Shown here: positions 1 to 8,545 of the stretch, piece by piece
How the letters are laid out: the number at the start of each line of letters is the position of its first letter
Position numbering within the stretch: position 1 is the first letter of the stretch
Assembly (NCBI GenBank): GCA_012295225.1
Contig: WMKK01000002.1
Coordinates: 69,167-133,166, forward strand
Length of the DNA: 64,000 nt
DNA from: Ostreococcus mediterraneus
Taxonomy: Eukaryota > Chlorophyta > Mamiellophyceae > Mamiellales > Bathycoccaceae
Direction of reading: 5' to 3'
Position numbers and translations under genes: made by a program
Notes under the pieces: model-generated
Database searches by the model: none
Seen by the model: the letters and a program-made list of their open reading frames with translations, nothing else
What the model was told of the DNA's origin: nothing

Positions 1-976
1 TGGCAATAACCAACGTTTTACATTTTCCACCGAGCGCATCACGTAGTAAACGCGTGAGCTTACTGTCTCGATAGGGCACGTGCCCGAGCTTATCGACCAA
101 GGCGGTGATGACACGCCCGAGCGCGACGAGAGACTTGTTTATTTCACCCGCTTCTCTCGCGCGCGAATCTTTCGCGCCCGACCTCGAAATGTTCTCACTC
201 CCCGCTAAATCCACCAGGTTCAATTTCCCACATCTAATGAACTCCTCACCATCCGGAGACACGTCTTTGATGTGAACGGTGACGCTAAATACGCTGTGCG
301 AACGACTCGACTGCTTGTTTAACAACGTCTCTTCAGTTCGTCGGCGCGTTGTCCCTCGATTCAACACCGTAAATACCTCTTGCATGCTACGTACGTACAC
401 CTCCTCCAACCCTTTCACTGTCACAGCACCTTTACCATCTTCCATCAGCGCGTGCTTCATCTTATTCGAACCATCCGCCTCGAGCGGCGGTCCGAGCAAG
501 TCGGTTATCTCTTCATTGTACAATTCCAAATACGTCACCTTGACGTGGTACTCCAACTCAGCCCGCTCGAGGTACTCAAACACGTGCGACATTGCGCGCG
601 GAATAATCCCCGCCTCGCTACTCAACACATCACACTCCGCATCGTGCGCACCGCTCATCGTATGTGTCTTCCCCGTACCAGTTTGCCCGTACGCGAACAC
701 CGTGCAGTTGTACCCGTCGAGCACGTCCCGCACCATTGGCTTCACCGCCGATTCATACACGCGCTCCTGCGTCGACGTCGGACCAAAAACATCATCAAAC
801 GTAAATTCACGATCACCGCTCGATGTTTTCGACTTCCCCGACGCCGTCGCCGTCGTCGTCGACGTCACCTTCGCGCTCGAGCTCTCCACGACGAGCGCGC
901 GCGACGCCTCATCGACAGAAATCACTTCAGGAACCTTTTCCGCACGCTCTCGCGCATTCAACGGCCTACATCGCGA

Positions 977-1008
<32 letters not shown>

Positions 1009-1274
1009 CAGTACACGCACTACGCCACATCACGCGCCGCACGCCGCACGCCCATCGACGACAAAACTCGCCCATCGTGTGCGTCATCGTTTAAAAAAGT
1101 CGTTTGAAAAGCCAACGAAGCATCCATCCCACGCGCGTGTACGCCGCGTCGCGCGCTCGCAATCGCCTCGTCAACGCACCGACATCGTAGAACGACACTC
1201 ACGCGCACGCTTTCACGCGTTCGCGCGTCATTCGACGCACTCACGGGCGCCATGCGGGCGACTAATGTCGTCAT
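1..1274 (-). CDS. Kinesin-5 (BimC/Eg5-type) motor, 5' part, two exons, runs off the window
   Basis: Plus-end mitotic motor that crosslinks and slides spindle microtubules. Exon 1 (1274-1180) ends in VVLRC plus two bases; the intron (1179-966, 214 bp, GTGCGT...TAG) joins it in phase to exon 2 (965 downward), giving VVLRCRPLNARER, the usual start of a kinesin-5 motor domain. Exon 2 then shows the P-loop GQTGTGKTHTMSG, switch I NKQSSRSHSVFS, switch II LNLVDLAGSEN and the INKSLVALGRVITAL and HVPYRDSKLTRLL segments. Without the splice, exon 2 is preceded at once by a stop and the frame has no start. Start chosen at 1274; a second Met at 1253 is possible. Neck, coiled coil and tail lie outside the window. 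It is divergent from CUL4, with 88 bp between start codons. Family call firm; subfamily kinesin-5 likely from sequence similarity by eye. Confidence 0.9.
978..1007. repeat. (CA)15 microsatellite inside the kinesin intron
   Basis: Thirty bases of perfect CA dinucleotide repeat on the plus strand, read as (TG)n on the coding strand, lying 12 bases upstream of the 3' splice site of the kinesin-5 intron. Confidence 0.95.
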
Positions 1275-1362
1275 GAGCTACACAAACCAGCGAGTGTTCC
1301 CCTCGACTGCAGAGGCAAAAAATGACTGAAAGCGATGGGATCAGCGGCATTGACGCGCGCGC

Positions 1363-3693
1363 ATGGGCGCCACGGACCGCACACGCGCGCCTGGACGCGA
1401 CGCGAGTGCGTCTGCGTCGAATACGCTCGCGCGCGGCGGCGCTGGGGCGACGTCGACGGGGAATAATGGTAGCCATGGCGCACGAGGTTCGAGCGCGCCG
1501 CAGCCCGGTGTGCTGAAAATCAATCCCTTTAAGCGCGCACCGAGCGTTCCAAAGACGTTTGCCGAGGATGCGCGGGGGATGTTACGACGAGCGATAGTTG
1601 CGGTGCAAGAACAGCGCGCGACGGAGGTGAGTTACGAGACGCTGTACCGCGCGGTGGAGAATTTATGCGTGCATAAACACGGTGATTCGGCGTACGAGGA
1701 CTTTAGCTCTGGGGCAAACGCGCGCGCGCGTGAGGTTCTGCGCGCGCTCGATGGGCACACGATTGGTGATAATGAAGTCGTGTTGGCGAATTTTGATCGC
1801 GCGTTCGAGGAGTACTGCGCGCAGGCGTTGACGCTGCGGTCGATCTTTTTGTATTTGGACCGAGCGGTGGCGCACGGGGCGAGCGGCTCGGGACGGCTTT
1901 CGCTGTGGGATTTGTCATTGAAATTGTTTCATGAGCACTTGGAGAAGTGCCAGGGGGTTAAAACACGCGTCGTGCGTGGGTTGCTACATGCGATTGAGCG
2001 CGAGCGGGTTGGGGAGCATATTGATAGAGCGTTGGCAAAGCGCGCGTTGCGGGCGTTGCACGCGCTCGGGGTGTACGGCGAGGCGTTTGAAAAGGTGTTC
2101 ATCGAGGCGAGTCAGGAGTTTTATCGCAAGGAAGGGAATGAATATAGCGCACAAACGGATGTGTCGGACTATTTGAAGCACTGCGAACGGCGGTTGAGTG
2201 AGGAATCGGAGCGGTGTACGAATTACTTGGACGCGAGCACGGCTCGGGGGTTAATGCGCGCGTGCGAACAAGGGTTGATTGATGCGCACATCGGGGATAT
2301 TTTGGATAAAGGATTCGTCGATTTAATGCGTCAACATAGAATTGATGATTTGCACCGCTTGCACAAATTGCTTGCGCGTATGGATGGTTTAGACCGCTTG
2401 TGTCGCGCGTTTGTGACATACTTGAAGCAGCAAGGTACCGCCATCGTCAAGGATGAAGAAAACGACAAGGACATGGTTGAACGACTGCTGGCAATGAAAA
2501 CCGCGGTGGATGAAATCGTGACAAAGGCTTTTGGTCGCACCGCCGCGGATGGGTCGAATGACATCTTTATCAACGGGGTCAAGGAGTCATTTGAGTCGTT
2601 TGTGAACTGTCGCCAAAACGTCCCTGCGCAGCTCATCGCAAAGTACATCGACTCCAAATTAAAGACTGGAAACAAGGGCGCTACTGAAGAAGAACTAGAA
2701 GTCACGCTCGATAAGGCGTTGATGATTTTCCGCTACATTAGCGGTAAAGATGTTTTCGAGGGCTTTTACAAACGAGAACTTGCCAAGCGCTTGTTGCACG
2801 GAAAGAGTGCATCCATCGACGCCGAGAAATCAATGATTAGCAAGTTAAAGGCAGAGTGCGGCAGTCAATACACGCAACAACTCGAGATGATGTTCAAAGA
2901 TATCGACATGAGTCGAGAAATTATGCACGCGTTTAGGCAATCCATCCAGGAAAATGCGGTATTGCCAAAGGGAATTGAGATGAACGTCAACGTCATCACG
3001 TCAGGGAGCTGGCCGCAGTACTCCACTGTTGACGTCAAGCTTCCAGAGCAGCTCGCTATGTTGCAAGAAAATTTTCAAGAATTTTATTTGAACAAGCACT
3101 CGGGGCGAAAACTGACGTGGCAAAACTCACAAGGACAATGCGTGGTGAAGGCGCAATTTGCCAACGGCCCAAAGGAGCTCTTCGTGACGCTCTTTTCGTG
3201 CGTGGTCTTGATGCAGTTCAACGCCAAGCCAACGTTGACGTATAAGGAGATCGCCTCAGAAAGTGGCTTGGAAGAAAAGCAACTCAAGCACACTTTACAA
3301 TCGTTGGCGTGTGGGAAAACGCGCATTTTGAATAAAGAGCCAAAATCCCGCGAAGTGAACGACGACGACGTCTTTGAAGTCAACTCTGCGTTGAGCGAAC
3401 GCCACTTTAGAATCAAGATCAACTCGATTCAAGTCAAAGAGCAAGCCGAAGAAAACAAGCAAACATTAGAGAAAATCTTTGCAGGTCGAGAGCATCAGTG
3501 CGATGCCGCCATCGTGCGTATCATGAAGACCCGCAAGACGCTCTCCCACGCCTTGCTCGTATCGGAACTCTTGGCGCAGTTGAAATTTCCAACCAAGCCG
3601 AGCGACTTGAAGAAGCGCATCGAAAGTTTGATTGAACGCGAGTACATCGAGCGCGATAGAGATGATCCACAAAAGTACAACTACTTAGCTTAG
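1363..3693 (+). CDS. CUL4: Cullin-4 scaffold of a CRL4 ubiquitin ligase
   Basis: Scaffold of CRL4 ubiquitin ligases: the N-terminal cullin repeats bind the DDB1 adaptor and the C-terminal half binds RBX1. 776 residues, close to the usual CUL4 length. The N-terminal run ELYRAVENLC-like segment (YETLYRAVENLCVHKH), the RSIFLYLDR segment near residue 160 and the ESLIEREYIERD tail match CUL4 rather than CUL1 or CUL3. The cullin homology region contains KDVFEGFYKRELAKRLLHGK near 465, SGRKLTW near 580 and the neddylation segment IVRIMKTRKTLSH near 715-728, with the NEDD8 acceptor Lys in IVRIMK. It ends PQKYNYLA, the conserved cullin end. Single exon, ATG start. In plants and animals CRL4 acts in DNA repair and replication licensing, which fits its neighbours but proves nothing. 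Confidence 0.95.
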   Translation: MGATDRTRAPGRDASASASNTLARGGAGATSTGNNGSHGARGSSAPQPGVLKINPFKRAPSVPKTFAEDARGMLRRAIVAVQEQRATEVSYETLYRAVENLCVHKHGDSAYEDFSSGANARAREVLRALDGHTIGDNEVVLANFDRAFEEYCAQALTLRSIFLYLDRAVAHGASGSGRLSLWDLSLKLFHEHLEKCQGVKTRVVRGLLHAIERERVGEHIDRALAKRALRALHALGVYGEAFEKVFIEASQEFYRKEGNEYSAQTDVSDYLKHCERRLSEESERCTNYLDASTARGLMRACEQGLIDAHIGDILDKGFVDLMRQHRIDDLHRLHKLLARMDGLDRLCRAFVTYLKQQGTAIVKDEENDKDMVERLLAMKTAVDEIVTKAFGRTAADGSNDIFINGVKESFESFVNCRQNVPAQLIAKYIDSKLKTGNKGATEEELEVTLDKALMIFRYISGKDVFEGFYKRELAKRLLHGKSASIDAEKSMISKLKAECGSQYTQQLEMMFKDIDMSREIMHAFRQSIQENAVLPKGIEMNVNVITSGSWPQYSTVDVKLPEQLAMLQENFQEFYLNKHSGRKLTWQNSQGQCVVKAQFANGPKELFVTLFSCVVLMQFNAKPTLTYKEIASESGLEEKQLKHTLQSLACGKTRILNKEPKSREVNDDDVFEVNSALSERHFRIKINSIQVKEQAEENKQTLEKIFAGREHQCDAAIVRIMKTRKTLSHALLVSELLAQLKFPTKPSDLKKRIESLIEREYIERDRDDPQKYNYLA

Positions 3694-3767
3694 ACAACGA
3701 GATGTTAATTTACACCGTTCGTATTCATTCTTTTCCTCGCTCGTTTCGCGCGCGTAAAATTTGAAAA

Positions 3768-6578
3768 ATGTCTCGTGGGTGCTCGGTTTTCACCACACCG
3801 CCACGCGCACCGTCGCCCGCCATGGATTTCGACGACGATATCGATGACGAAGCGTTAGCCAACTTTGATTTAAACGCCGCGACGGCCAAGTCATCGCCAG
3901 CGATGCGTCGCGCGTGCGGTAACGACGCCAATCCGTCGCCGGTTGCGCTCAAACGACGAAAGATGGAGCAGCTCGAGACGCACACCGGCGCTCACGCCAG
4001 CGCCGGTGACGCCTCCGCGTTGGATGCGTCGCTGCGAAAGTATTATGGATTGTCGTTTCGCCCTGGCCAGCGCGAAGTGATCACCGCCGCGCTCGCCGGG
4101 CGAGACACGTGTGTGTTTTGGAGCACCGGGAGCGGCAAGTCGTTGTGCTACTCTCTCGCGGCTTTGCATTCCGGCAAAATATCTGTCGTCGTCTCGCCGC
4201 TTATTTCGCTCATGAACGATCAGTGCATTGGATTGAATAATACCGTCGGTGCGGTGTGCGGGAAAGACGTGGCGGTGTTTTTGGGGTCGGCGCAGATGGA
4301 CGCGCACGCGGAGCGTCGCGTATTTGAAGGCGAGTATAAAATTGTCTTTGTGACGCCAGAGAAGTTGACCGCGTCGACGTCGTTCATTAATGGATTGAAG
4401 CGCATGGTGGAGCATGATTCTATTGGCTTGCTTGCGATTGATGAGGCGCATTGCATTTCGAGTTGGGGGCATGATTTTAGACAGAGTTATACGCAGTTGA
4501 ACATGTTGCGCGAGCAGTTGCCGACTGTGCCAATCATGGCGTTGACAGCGACGGCGGTGAATTTTGTTCGAAACGATATCATGAAGATCCTTGGGCTGAA
4601 TAATCCATTTGTGGCGTCGAATTCTGTCGATAGACCAAACTTGCATATTTCAGTAAAGCGCAAGGTGGATTTTGGCAAGGATTTGCAACTAATTTACGAA
4701 CAAATCTGCGGTCGCGGCGGAGCGGTACCGACGATTGTGTATTGCGCGACGATTGCTGAGGTTGTAAAATTGTGCGGAGCGTTGAAGCAGCGTCTTGGCG
4801 ATTCAGTGGTGCAAATGTATCACGGATCCATGCCCAATGAAGATCGTCGTGAATCACACTTGGCATTTCTTACTTCGCGCTCGCCCGTCATTGTCGCTAC
4901 GACGGCGTTTGGTATGGGGATCGATAAGGGCGATGTTCGCCACATCATACACCACGGCGCGCCGAAGACTATGGAGGAGTACTACCAGCAAATTGGTCGC
5001 GCCGGGCGCGATGGCATGGATTCTTATGTCACGCTTATGTTCGCCGACAACGACTTTACGAGATACTCGTCTGATTTCTACACTAAAGACTTAACTCCAG
5101 AAGCCGCGCGCACGCAGCAAAATTCAACAGACATGCTGAAAGCTTTTGCGAACGATAGAGAGACGTGTCGACGCGTGCTCATCATGCGTCACTTCGAAGA
5201 GAAACCTCCGTTTACTAGATGTGACGCATCATGTGACAACTGCGCTCGAAGCGCGCTCGGCCAAGATGTTTTGCGACGAAATTTCGCCATCGAAGCGCGG
5301 CCAATATTTCTCACGTTGAAATTCGCGGGTGGGAGCATGACAATGACAAAGTTTCTTCGTACGATCACGAACTCAAAAGAGAGCGAACCGCTAGCGCCGT
5401 GGCAGCGAGAGGCGATAAATGCCGCACTATTAGCCGCCAAGAACCACACGTCGGGATCGACGTCGACGGAATTTTTCAAAGAAATGATGGACATCTTATC
5501 GCAGATGGGATACGTTTCGGAACGAATTGTCAAAGGCGGGTACAGTACGTATTCTGTGTACGCTTTAACTAGCGATGCGCAGCAATTCTGCACGCAGTCT
5601 CCGCCAGCGTTAATCTTGCCTACACCCGAAACGGTGATGAACGCTGAGCGAGAATTGAAAGATAAGCTCGACGCCATCAAGAAAAAGTTGTTCGATGGTG
5701 GCGTTGACACTTCGCAAATCCCAGCGCACGAATTAGAGCGCGGGAGTGGTGAAATTATCGACGCTGAACTTGAATGGATGAACAAGTTGGCGTATTATCG
5801 CAGCACTGGCAACGAGCGGCGCGCGGATGCGCTCTTGGCACTTCTCAGGAAGATTGAATCCTGGCGTGATGAACGCGCAGTGGCGCTTGGTATGGCACCC
5901 GCTGCTGTGCTCAAATCGTTTCTTTGCAAAAAGATTGCGTACGTACTGCCCCGTTCAGTTGAAGCGTTGCGCGCTGTCGGCGTGCGGGTCACTGGCGTCG
6001 AAGAACTATCCAAGGTCATCAACGACGCGGCTGAAGAATTTTTGCCGCCACCTGCCTCTGTAAACGCTTCAGGTAACGAATTGCGTTTCGGCACGATTAC
6101 ACCGCGCGAGCCCTGGGCATTTGCCGTGTACAAGCCGCGCAAGGCGCCGAAAGCGGCGGGCGGAGGTATGTTGAAACCAAATTGGGAATTCAGCTACGAT
6201 CGCTTCACCGCCGGTGAGCACATCGAAGCGATTGCGTTGACGCAACCAAATGACAAAGCTATTCAACCTGCCACGGTTTTCGGCCACTTGATGGAGGCGT
6301 TGCAACACGGCAAGACGGTGGACCTCGACCGCGCCTTTGCCAGCCTTCAGCCCGAGCACAGGCTCACCACGGAAGACTGCCAGCGTTTCGCCGAACGACA
6401 GGCATCCCTCGGATTTGACGTTCGTACTTCACCAGAGTACGCCGCCAAAGACTTCGCTCAGGGTCTAGTTCCAGACATCCCAAGCGCCGACAAGCCTCCC
6501 GAAGTGCGCGCGCTCGAAGCCGCGGTGTACGGCAAAATCCGCACCTGGGTTGCCCTTCGCCGGTGCGGTGCGCTTTAA
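3768..6578 (+). CDS. RecQ-family DNA helicase with RQC, HRDC and a C-terminal HTH
   Basis: ATP-dependent 3'-5' DNA helicase for recombination and fork repair. Helicase core about residues 85-440: SFRPGQREVI motif 0, Walker A STGSGKS near 121, DEAH box in IDEAHCISSWGHDFR near 224, and motif VI QQIGRAGRDG. The zinc segment follows with CDASCDNC near 485, then an RQC-like winged helix to about 640. An HRDC-like segment around 690-758 reads WRDERAVALGMAPAAVLKSF and IAYVLPRSVEAL. A final segment near 805-850 (IQPATVFGHLMEALQHGKTVD) resembles the HTH_40 type found at the end of some RecQ/WRN proteins. 936 residues; the first Met is used, but Met at 3822-3824, followed by an acidic run, is an equally good start. 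Starts 74 bp after CUL4. No exonuclease domain, so it is not a full WRN. Confidence 0.92.
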   Translation: MSRGCSVFTTPPRAPSPAMDFDDDIDDEALANFDLNAATAKSSPAMRRACGNDANPSPVALKRRKMEQLETHTGAHASAGDASALDASLRKYYGLSFRPGQREVITAALAGRDTCVFWSTGSGKSLCYSLAALHSGKISVVVSPLISLMNDQCIGLNNTVGAVCGKDVAVFLGSAQMDAHAERRVFEGEYKIVFVTPEKLTASTSFINGLKRMVEHDSIGLLAIDEAHCISSWGHDFRQSYTQLNMLREQLPTVPIMALTATAVNFVRNDIMKILGLNNPFVASNSVDRPNLHISVKRKVDFGKDLQLIYEQICGRGGAVPTIVYCATIAEVVKLCGALKQRLGDSVVQMYHGSMPNEDRRESHLAFLTSRSPVIVATTAFGMGIDKGDVRHIIHHGAPKTMEEYYQQIGRAGRDGMDSYVTLMFADNDFTRYSSDFYTKDLTPEAARTQQNSTDMLKAFANDRETCRRVLIMRHFEEKPPFTRCDASCDNCARSALGQDVLRRNFAIEARPIFLTLKFAGGSMTMTKFLRTITNSKESEPLAPWQREAINAALLAAKNHTSGSTSTEFFKEMMDILSQMGYVSERIVKGGYSTYSVYALTSDAQQFCTQSPPALILPTPETVMNAERELKDKLDAIKKKLFDGGVDTSQIPAHELERGSGEIIDAELEWMNKLAYYRSTGNERRADALLALLRKIESWRDERAVALGMAPAAVLKSFLCKKIAYVLPRSVEALRAVGVRVTGVEELSKVINDAAEEFLPPPASVNASGNELRFGTITPREPWAFAVYKPRKAPKAAGGGMLKPNWEFSYDRFTAGEHIEAIALTQPNDKAIQPATVFGHLMEALQHGKTVDLDRAFASLQPEHRLTTEDCQRFAERQASLGFDVRTSPEYAAKDFAQGLVPDIPSADKPPEVRALEAAVYGKIRTWVALRRCGAL

Positions 6579-6753
6579 TCGCTCTAGTATCGTATCGTCA
6601 TTCTTGTAAATCACACGCATTGTTTATCACTTGCGAGCATCCCACGCCCTTGGGTCGACGTAATCAACAACAGCCGCGGGTGAGTTTGAATTGCGCGAAA
6701 AAAGGCGCGAAAAAAGGCGCGAAAACGGCATTCCGCACCACACGTATCCGACG

Positions 6754-8143
6754 ATGACAATCACGAACGCCTTCGAGCTCGAGCGCGCCGCGCGCATCGA
6801 AGCCAATAAAGCGCGCATGGCTGCCATGGGCATCACAACCTTGGCGTCTAACCTCGCCGCCGTCGCCGCCGTGGCGAAAAAGACTCAGGTGCGTTGCGAT
6901 GTCAGTGCAGTTTTTGCATTGGTACCGATCGCGCGCGTGTTTCGCCGCGCATTCGCCCGAGATTGCGTCTCTTGCATGACGCATGCACTGATCGCGTACT
7001 GACGTTTTGTCTTGTTCGTTCTATGTACCTTTAATTGATGCGCAGACGCCGCGTAAGCGTCCGGTGAGAGAAATCTTACCCGACACCGAGCGCCGACGAT
7101 CCTCGCGCGACGTGAAAAAGGTGGATTACTTTGGTATGGATGAGCCCGGGCATGAGGCTGGAGACCGTCGTGTGCGCGCGCCGCGAGTCGTACGCGCAAC
7201 GAGCAATGCGCCGCGAGCGGTGTTTTCAGTCGGTGGGCGAGTGTACGATAGCGAGCTTGGGGTAACGTGTCACTGGTGTCGTCAAAAGACTGTCGAGACG
7301 CACGTGACGTGCACGGGCGCTGGATGCTCCGGCGCACGTTTGCCCTTGGCGTTCTGCGGCATGTGCTTGAGCAATCGTCACGGTGAGGATATTGATGACG
7401 CCGTGGCGAGTGGATGCTGGGAATGTCCGCGATGCCGTGGGTCGTGCGGGGATGGGTGCGTGACGTGCTGCAACTGCGGTCCGTGCCGGAAAAAGGCGGG
7501 ATTAACGCCGACGCACCAGATGATTCAGCTCGCGCGCGCGCACGGGTTTGATAACGTGCACGATTATCTGGTACATCGCGAGACTGGTGAAGACGCAGAG
7601 ACGATTGCGGAGCGCAAGTTGACGTTTCCGTGGGGTAAATGGTTGCGCGATGACTTTTGCCGACCCGTGGCTGACAAAGAAGAAGAAGAAGAAGAACAAG
7701 AGCAGGTCGTTGCCTTGTCGAGTGTCGATGAAGAAAGCGCGCGAGATGTGTCTTCCAGTGAAAACGCGACGCCAGCGGAATCGGAGTCGGACGACGCCGA
7801 GTACATGGTGGTGCACCGCACGCCGAAGAAGCGTCGCGTGGTCCCATCGACCCCTAATGCGTCGTCGCCCAATGTCGGCACGCCAGCCCAACGCGGAGGC
7901 TCTTCTCCCACTAGCCCACGTCAAAAGTTCAAAACCTCAGCGGCAAGGAAATCCGTCGCAAGCAAGCCATCAAAGTCTGGTCCGGCGCCCGCTCCGATTG
8001 CCGGTGATGATATTTACGAGTTTGAAGCCATCTTAGATCGCCGAAAGCGCGGTCGTGGCGAGCAACTCCTCATCAAGTGGCGTGGATTTGACGAATCCCA
8101 AGCCACGTGGGAACCGGCGACGAACATCATCGCCAATGCATAA
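6754..8143 (+). CDS. CDCA7-type 4CXXC_R1 zinc-finger protein with C-terminal chromodomain (two exons)
   Basis: Predicted chromatin protein. Exon 1 6754-6888 (45 codons); intron 6889-7045, 157 bp, GTGCGT...GCAG, phase 0; exon 2 7046-8143; about 410 residues. The middle carries a zf-4CXXC_R1 domain: CHWCRQKT, then THVTCTGAGC, FCGMCLSNRHGE, CWECPRCRGSC, CCNCGPCRKKAGL and the trailing helix HGFDNVHDYL, the order seen in CDCA7/JPO1 proteins. An acidic Glu run and low-complexity linker follow. The last 45 residues form a chromodomain: YEFEAILDRRKRG, LLIKWRGF and ATWEP, with aromatic residues placed for a methyl-lysine cage. CDCA7 activates the HELLS/DDM1 remodeler in DNA-methylation maintenance; that this protein does so is inference. 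Extra Cys residues between CRGSC and CRKK differ from classic CDCA7, so a class II zf-4CXXC_R1 protein is the alternative. Confidence 0.88.
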
Positions 8144-8545
8144 GTGCACGCATATATACAGTACGATACGATATACATTATCGAGCGTCTCCGGCGCTCT
8201 CAACACTGAGAGCTCCGCTTGAGCGCCTCCTATACCATCACTATTACGATNTCAATGACACACATACACGCTCAACAAAACAAACGAAAATGCGCATCTC
8301 ACATACAGAAATCCACCCAGCGTTACACGAACGACATTCATACCCGACGTTTCGGCTCGGAGGCGCGAGTCCTAACAGTAATCCACAGAGCAGTATATAC
8401 TCACGAGCTCCATTCCCCGACTCGTGCGTATACGCGATCATCTACCACCGCGCGCGCGACGGTCGAACCAACGAGTGCACGTGCAAACGTTTGCACCGCC
8501 TCGTACATCGCTATCGCGTGCGCGCGCGCGTGAACAGTACGCACA
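8144..8545. other. Intergenic region, 402 bp
   Basis: Between the CDCA7-like stop and the MCTP-like start on the same strand. It holds an AT-rich stretch after the stop (likely 3' UTR), one undetermined base at 8251 and a run of alternating CG just before the next start. No conserved coding frame, tRNA or repeat was seen. Confidence 0.6.

Noticed and set aside
979-1007. CA repeat as part of a CRISPR or telomere-like array
   Set aside because: Simple dinucleotide repeat within an intron; no spacers or telomere unit.
6885-7847. 320-codon minus-strand frame
   Set aside because: Covers the zinc-finger exon of the CDCA7-like gene in antisense; Arg/His-rich with no motif.
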